Below, piece by piece: positions 60,787 to 64,000 of a DNA stretch of 64,000 nt; the first letter of the stretch is position 1; the number at the start of each line of letters is the position of its first letter. The notes beneath the pieces were generated by a model that saw only the letters and a program-made list of their open reading frames with translations, made no database searches and was not told the DNA's origin. The position numbers and the translations under genes were made by a program. Source of the DNA: a virus; IMG/VR virus record IMGVR_UViG_3300008261_003164, positions 1 to 64,000 of that record, one strand, 5' to 3'.

Positions 60787-60912
60787 TAAGATGAACTTAT
60801 ATAGTTCAATTGTACCTAACACAGATGTTATTAGTAGATAAACTGAAATAACCGTTACAAAAGTATTATAACGAGTTAACGGTTTCTTTTTACATTGCTT
60901 ACATTCTGACAT
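60775..60912 (-). CDS. Micro-protein with CxxC and one membrane span, 45 residues
   Basis: ATG at 60912 (minus) reads MSECKQCKKKPLTRYNT... to a TAA at 60775, inside the end of the dnaJ-like gene (12-base convergent overlap). It has an N-terminal CxxC motif, four positive charges, then a hydrophobic segment (FVTVISVYLLITSVLGTI). That combination is unlikely in random AT-rich DNA and suggests a real small membrane protein with its N-terminus in the cytoplasm. Role unknown; small phage membrane proteins often act in superinfection exclusion. Confidence 0.55.
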   Translation of the reverse strand: MSECKQCKKKPLTRYNTFVTVISVYLLITSVLGTIELYKFILSLF

Positions 60913-60977
60913 AATCATAAGTATATTAAAATAAAAATATCAGTAAATATTATTTACATTTTAACGCACTTTTCTGA

Positions 60978-60985
60978 TATTTATA
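60978..60985 (+). promoter_or_regulatory. TATTTATA motif, candidate late promoter
   Basis: TATTTATA lies 6 bases before the ATG at 60992. The gap 60913-60991 holds no other feature I can support. Confidence 0.5.
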
Positions 60986-60991
60986 TTATAC

Positions 60992-61156
60992 ATGACAACA
61001 AAAAGAAAACCTTATAAAGACGAAAAAGATAAAAAAGTAAAATACGGAATTAGTATTGACCGACATCTGTTTGATAAGATGAAAAACGAAGAAATTAGTG
61101 TTTCTAAGTTTATTCAAAATTTAGTTAAAAAACATTATGAAAAAGAAAATATATAA
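60992..61156 (+). CDS. Small ribbon-helix-helix-like protein, 54 residues
   Basis: ATG at 60992 to TAA at 61156 encodes MTTKRKPYKDEKDKKVKYGI... then SIDRHLFDKMKNEEISVSKFIQNLVKKHYEK. A short strand, a helix, the turn ISVSKFI and a second helix fit a CopG/Arc-like ribbon-helix-helix DNA-binding domain. It overlaps the homing endonuclease start by 20 bases. May be a phage transcription regulator; target unknown. Confidence 0.6.
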   Translation: MTTKRKPYKDEKDKKVKYGISIDRHLFDKMKNEEISVSKFIQNLVKKHYEKENI

Positions 61157-61820
61157 TGAAAATTATTTTGAAACAATAGACAGTGAAGAAAAAGCTTACT
61201 TTTTGGGATTTATATTTGCGGATGGGTGCGTAACCAACGACCCAAGAAAACACCGATATCAATTAACTTTAAAATTACATAGTAAAGATGTTGGTATCTT
61301 AGAGAAATTTATTAAATCCATTGACGGTGAAATGAATGTTTGGAAAAACAAAAAAAGAGAAACTTGTGAAGTTTTTATGTCTGGAAAAAAAATAATTAAT
61401 GATTTAGAAAAATTGGGTGTATTACAAAATAAAACATTTTCTGTAAAATATCCTCAAATTAATGAAAAATTTGAAAGACATTTTTTAAGGGGTTATTTTG
61501 ATGGTGATGGATGCATAAGAATTAATACCGACAAAAGAGATGGTTCACAAAGAGGTGATTTAAAAATTGTTGGAGGGTCTTTGGATATGTTAAACAACAT
61601 TAATGAAAGAATGAATTTATTGTTTGGTACAAACATTAACAAATTATACGGACCAAAAAATAAAGAATATAAATTTATTGGATGGTCAGGAATGAAAGAC
61701 ATTGAAAATATATATTACGGATTTTATTTTGACTCAAACTTTTTTCTTCAAAGAAAAAGACTTATATTTGACGAAGTAATTGAAACAATAAAAAATAAAC
61801 AAAAATATAGAAAAAAATAA
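61137..61820 (+). CDS. LAGLIDADG homing endonuclease, free-standing
   Basis: 227 residues with two LAGLIDADG motifs: YFLGFIFADG at residues 21-30 and FLRGYFDGDG at 116-125, both keeping the catalytic Asp. There is no intein or intron signature around it, since both neighbours are whole genes. It starts inside the ribbon-helix-helix-like gene and ends 3 bases before the Dam-type gene. Such genes spread between phage genomes by cutting a specific site, usually in a nearby gene. Confidence 0.88.
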   Translation: MKKKIYNENYFETIDSEEKAYFLGFIFADGCVTNDPRKHRYQLTLKLHSKDVGILEKFIKSIDGEMNVWKNKKRETCEVFMSGKKIINDLEKLGVLQNKTFSVKYPQINEKFERHFLRGYFDGDGCIRINTDKRDGSQRGDLKIVGGSLDMLNNINERMNLLFGTNINKLYGPKNKEYKFIGWSGMKDIENIYYGFYFDSNFFLQRKRLIFDEVIETIKNKQKYRKK

Positions 61821-61823
61821 GTT

Positions 61824-62666
61824 ATGGCATTAAGTTATATTGGTGGTAAAAGTAGAATAGGAAAATGGATAAATGAATTTTATCCAAAAGACATGGAAAC
61901 ATACGTAGAAACATTTGGTGGAATGTTTTGGTGTTTTTTTAATATGGATTTAAAAAAATTTCCAAATTTAAAAGAAGTTGTTTATAACGACTTTAATCCT
62001 CTAAATTACAATCTATTTAGATGTATTCAGAACCCTTCAGAACTATTAAAAGCTGTAAACAACATACCATGTCAACAACGTGGTGAAAGCGTAACGCCAT
62101 TAATTTACAAAGAACAATTTGATACATTCCAAAAAGAATTGTACGCATCTGGATTTACAGTAAATTATCCTGATTATGAAGTTGCCGCAAAATACGCATA
62201 CATTCTTACATCAATCTTTAGCGGTTCAAAACCTGAATCATCTGGGTTTATTGACTTGAAAGGTAATTACAAATCAAAGTTTTTGACATTTAGGGACAAG
62301 TTAAGTAAACCTGATTGGGTTGAACACTTCAACAAAATAACAAAAGTTGAAAATATGGACTTTGCTGATGTTATTAAAAAGTATGACTCTGAATCTACTT
62401 ACATTTATTTGGACCCACCGTATTGGAAAACTGAAAACTATTATTCTAATCATGACTTTGACCGTGAAGACCACGAAAGGTTGGCAAAAGTATTACATGA
62501 TGTTAAAGGTAAGTTTTCGTTGTCATATTATGACTTTGAATTGTTACACACATGGTTTCCTGAATCAGAATACACTTGGAAAATGAAAGAGTTTGCTAAG
62601 GCGGCTTCTGCAAAAAAAGGTGTAACACAAAATATGGGACAAGAATTATTGATTATGAACTATTAA
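61824..62666 (+). CDS. D12-class (Dam-type) adenine-N6 DNA methyltransferase
   Basis: 280 residues. The D12-class order is visible: LSYIGGKSRIGKWI (SAM site at the N-terminus), YVETFGGMFWCFF, VYNDFNPLNYNLF and the catalytic TYIYLDPPYWKT (DPPY at 197-200). T4 Dam methylates GATC; specificity here is unknown. It could protect phage DNA from restriction or from its own nucleases. The target-recognition segment between about 80 and 180 differs from T4 Dam by eye. Confidence 0.88.
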   Translation: MALSYIGGKSRIGKWINEFYPKDMETYVETFGGMFWCFFNMDLKKFPNLKEVVYNDFNPLNYNLFRCIQNPSELLKAVNNIPCQQRGESVTPLIYKEQFDTFQKELYASGFTVNYPDYEVAAKYAYILTSIFSGSKPESSGFIDLKGNYKSKFLTFRDKLSKPDWVEHFNKITKVENMDFADVIKKYDSESTYIYLDPPYWKTENYYSNHDFDREDHERLAKVLHDVKGKFSLSYYDFELLHTWFPESEYTWKMKEFAKAASAKKGVTQNMGQELLIMNY

Positions 62667-62683
62667 TTTTCTACTTATTAAGA

Positions 62684-62690
62684 TATTTAT
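62684..62690 (+). promoter_or_regulatory. TATTTAT motif, candidate late promoter
   Basis: The sequence gaTATTTATt lies 20 bases before the ATG at 62711, the widest spacing in the set, so this is one of the weaker members. Confidence 0.35.
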
Positions 62691-62710
62691 TTTAAAAGAT
62701 ATTCTAAATT

Positions 62711-63994
62711 ATGAAATTCACAGAAATGTTAAAAACTATCATCAATGAAGATGTTCGTTCAGAACTCTTCTTGAAGAAGTTTACTGAGCCAACAGTTGAT
62801 AAAAAAACAGGTAAAAAAATTAGACCTGTTTTGACACCTAATGAGTTATTGATATTAATTGCCAATGACCCAACATCAAGAGTTGAGGAAAATCCTGAAA
62901 ATTTTAACCAAGTTAAAAAGACTGGTGGATATGTTCAATGGATGATTAATCAAATTAAAAGATTACGTCCTGAAGGTGTTGGTAAAAATATTACAGGAGA
63001 ATCACAAGGAAGAATTGATTTATTTTTTGAGGATTTATATAAGGTTAAAGATGATTTAATTAAATTTGAAAGATTCAAGAATCAATTACCTGTTGACAAA
63101 AGAGATATTAATAAATTGACCTCAGACGAACTTTATGATTTGGTTAAAGATTTTTCATTAGAAAAAGCGACAACAACTAAAGCAGAAAGAAAAGATGCTA
63201 AATATTCACATCCTGGTGGTTCATTTGAAGTTGAAACACCAAACTATGTAATTACAAAAATTACAAGAACAGATGAATTGGGTAAAGAAGCGGCTTGTTT
63301 CTACGGTGGTCAAAATAAAGAAACAAGATGGTGCACATCAGCACCAGGTTTGTCTTATTTTGAAAGATATATCAAAGACGGTCCATTGTACCAGATTTAC
63401 GACAAAAACTCTGAACCATCTAAAGATACTGGATTACCAACAAATAGATGGCAATTCCATTTCCAAAGTTCTCAATTCATGGACAAGGATGACCGTTCAA
63501 TCAACTTAGTTGAGTTTTTAAATCAAACTGACAAAGAAGTAAAAGAATACTTCAAACCTCAGTTTATGGAAAATATGACCAAGAGTTCAGGTAAAGGAGG
63601 AACATCGGTTGATGTTGAATTCCCAAGAAGCCCAGCAGCACAATTCATTGCGTTATATGGATTTGATGAGTTCTTTGAATCATTGCCTGATACTATTACA
63701 AAAATGGATTTCTCAGGTGGAAATTCAGGTTCACAAGGTTTCCCATTACCAAAAACAATCGGTAGATTAACAAACCTTGAAGGACTTCACATTGATGGAT
63801 TGATTAGTGAATTACCATCTGAAATATGTGACTGTAAGAAATTAAGATACTTGTCACTTCCAAACAACAAGAATCTTAAATCAATTCCTGAATGTTTGAA
63901 AGATTTACCAAATCTTAAATTGGTGAACTTCAAAGGATGTGATAGCTTAAAACTTCCTGAGGATTTGAAAGTGAAATTGAGAATTTGGGGTTAA
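62711..63994 (+). CDS. Leucine-rich-repeat protein with internal-protein-like leader
   Basis: 427 residues. N-terminus MKFTEMLKTIINED has the form of a T4 capsid-targeting leader. A middle domain has AACFYGGQNKETRWCTSAPG followed by GPLYQIYDKN, a pattern (TRWCT...Y...GPLYxI) recurrent in large phages in my memory but of unknown role. The last ~100 residues carry leucine-rich repeats (LTNLEGLHIDGLISELPSEI, LRYLSLPNNKNLKSIPECL, LPNLKLVNFKGCDSLKLPED). LRRs usually bind proteins. I infer a virion-internal or injected effector-like protein. Complete in the window. Confidence 0.7.
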   Translation: MKFTEMLKTIINEDVRSELFLKKFTEPTVDKKTGKKIRPVLTPNELLILIANDPTSRVEENPENFNQVKKTGGYVQWMINQIKRLRPEGVGKNITGESQGRIDLFFEDLYKVKDDLIKFERFKNQLPVDKRDINKLTSDELYDLVKDFSLEKATTTKAERKDAKYSHPGGSFEVETPNYVITKITRTDELGKEAACFYGGQNKETRWCTSAPGLSYFERYIKDGPLYQIYDKNSEPSKDTGLPTNRWQFHFQSSQFMDKDDRSINLVEFLNQTDKEVKEYFKPQFMENMTKSSGKGGTSVDVEFPRSPAAQFIALYGFDEFFESLPDTITKMDFSGGNSGSQGFPLPKTIGRLTNLEGLHIDGLISELPSEICDCKKLRYLSLPNNKNLKSIPECLKDLPNLKLVNFKGCDSLKLPEDLKVKLRIWG

Positions 63995-64000
63995 TCTTTT

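Noticed and set aside
1-64000. tRNA genes, insertion sequences, integrase or attachment sites
   Set aside because: I looked in the gaps between genes and saw no cloverleaf with a convincing anticodon arm, no transposase or integrase motif and no flanking inverted repeats.

Overview
The window looks like part of a large tailed bacteriophage (probably a myovirus-type Caudoviricetes genome) that infects a Bacteroidota host, most likely a flavobacterium-like one. The phage evidence is the fibre and adhesin genes, a lysis cassette, a gp46/gp47-like recombination nuclease pair, a DnaG-type primase, a Dam-type methylase and a free-standing homing endonuclease. The host evidence is very AT-rich DNA with weak Shine-Dalgarno signals, promoters of the Bacteroidota type (TTTG, 19-20 bp, TATCTTTG), a phage-encoded sigma factor of the Bacteroidota RpoD type, a Bacteroidota-type histone H1-like protein and SprB-type adhesin repeats. 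No terminase, capsid or polymerase gene is in view, so placement below this level is not possible.

Layout. (1) 1-3815: the end of a very long Gly-Thr-Ser collagen-like fibre with an S74 intramolecular chaperone, then two small structural-type proteins. (2) 3865-20976: a 2-oxoglutarate/Fe(II) oxygenase (+), then 16 tightly coupled minus-strand genes for glycan work. They encode glycosyltransferases of the GT2, GT4 and GT9 types, including two with the four-cysteine signature of autotransporter heptosyltransferases, an HldD-like ADP-heptose epimerase, FkbM methyltransferases, a NodU-type carbamoyltransferase, a PglD/NeuD-type acyltransferase, a short DegT aminotransferase and an SGNH hydrolase. 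(3) 21038-27788: three tandem LamG-type adhesins sharing one N-terminal anchor. (4) 28059-35196: a second glycosyltransferase set on the plus strand, including a GT60-type polypeptide GlcNAc-transferase and a GT10 fucosyltransferase. (5) 35228-42249: a Cys-rich protein with Pro-Thr stalks, a SprB-repeat protein and a large tail or baseplate-type protein. (6) 42258-42477: an intergenic unit with its own host-type promoter and terminator, a candidate structured ncRNA. (7) 42499-52064: replication, recombination and transcription genes. (8) 52095-54908: probable lysis cassette (membrane proteins, zinc amidase, overlapping spanin-like pair). (9) 54916-63994: candidate internal proteins, a histone-like protein, small coupled genes, DnaJ, a ribbon-helix-helix-like protein, a LAGLIDADG endonuclease, a Dam-type methylase and an LRR protein.

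How it may work together (inference). About 31 kb is given to sugar transfer, and it is interleaved with surface proteins that are extremely rich in Ser and Thr (Gly-Thr-Ser triplets) or Pro and Thr. The simplest reading is that the phage decorates its own fibres in the cytoplasm. A prolyl-4-hydroxylase-like enzyme, a GT60 enzyme and fucosyltransferase-like enzymes recall the eukaryotic Skp1 hydroxyproline glycosylation pathway. An HldD-like epimerase with heptosyltransferases recalls autotransporter O-heptosylation. Alteration of host surface glycans is the main alternative.

Regulation. Perfect host-type promoters precede the ncRNA and a small basic ORF. A second motif, TATTTATA, lies 4-20 bp before the start codon of at least eleven genes on both strands and is a candidate phage late promoter. 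The sigma factor encoded here has a shortened region 3.
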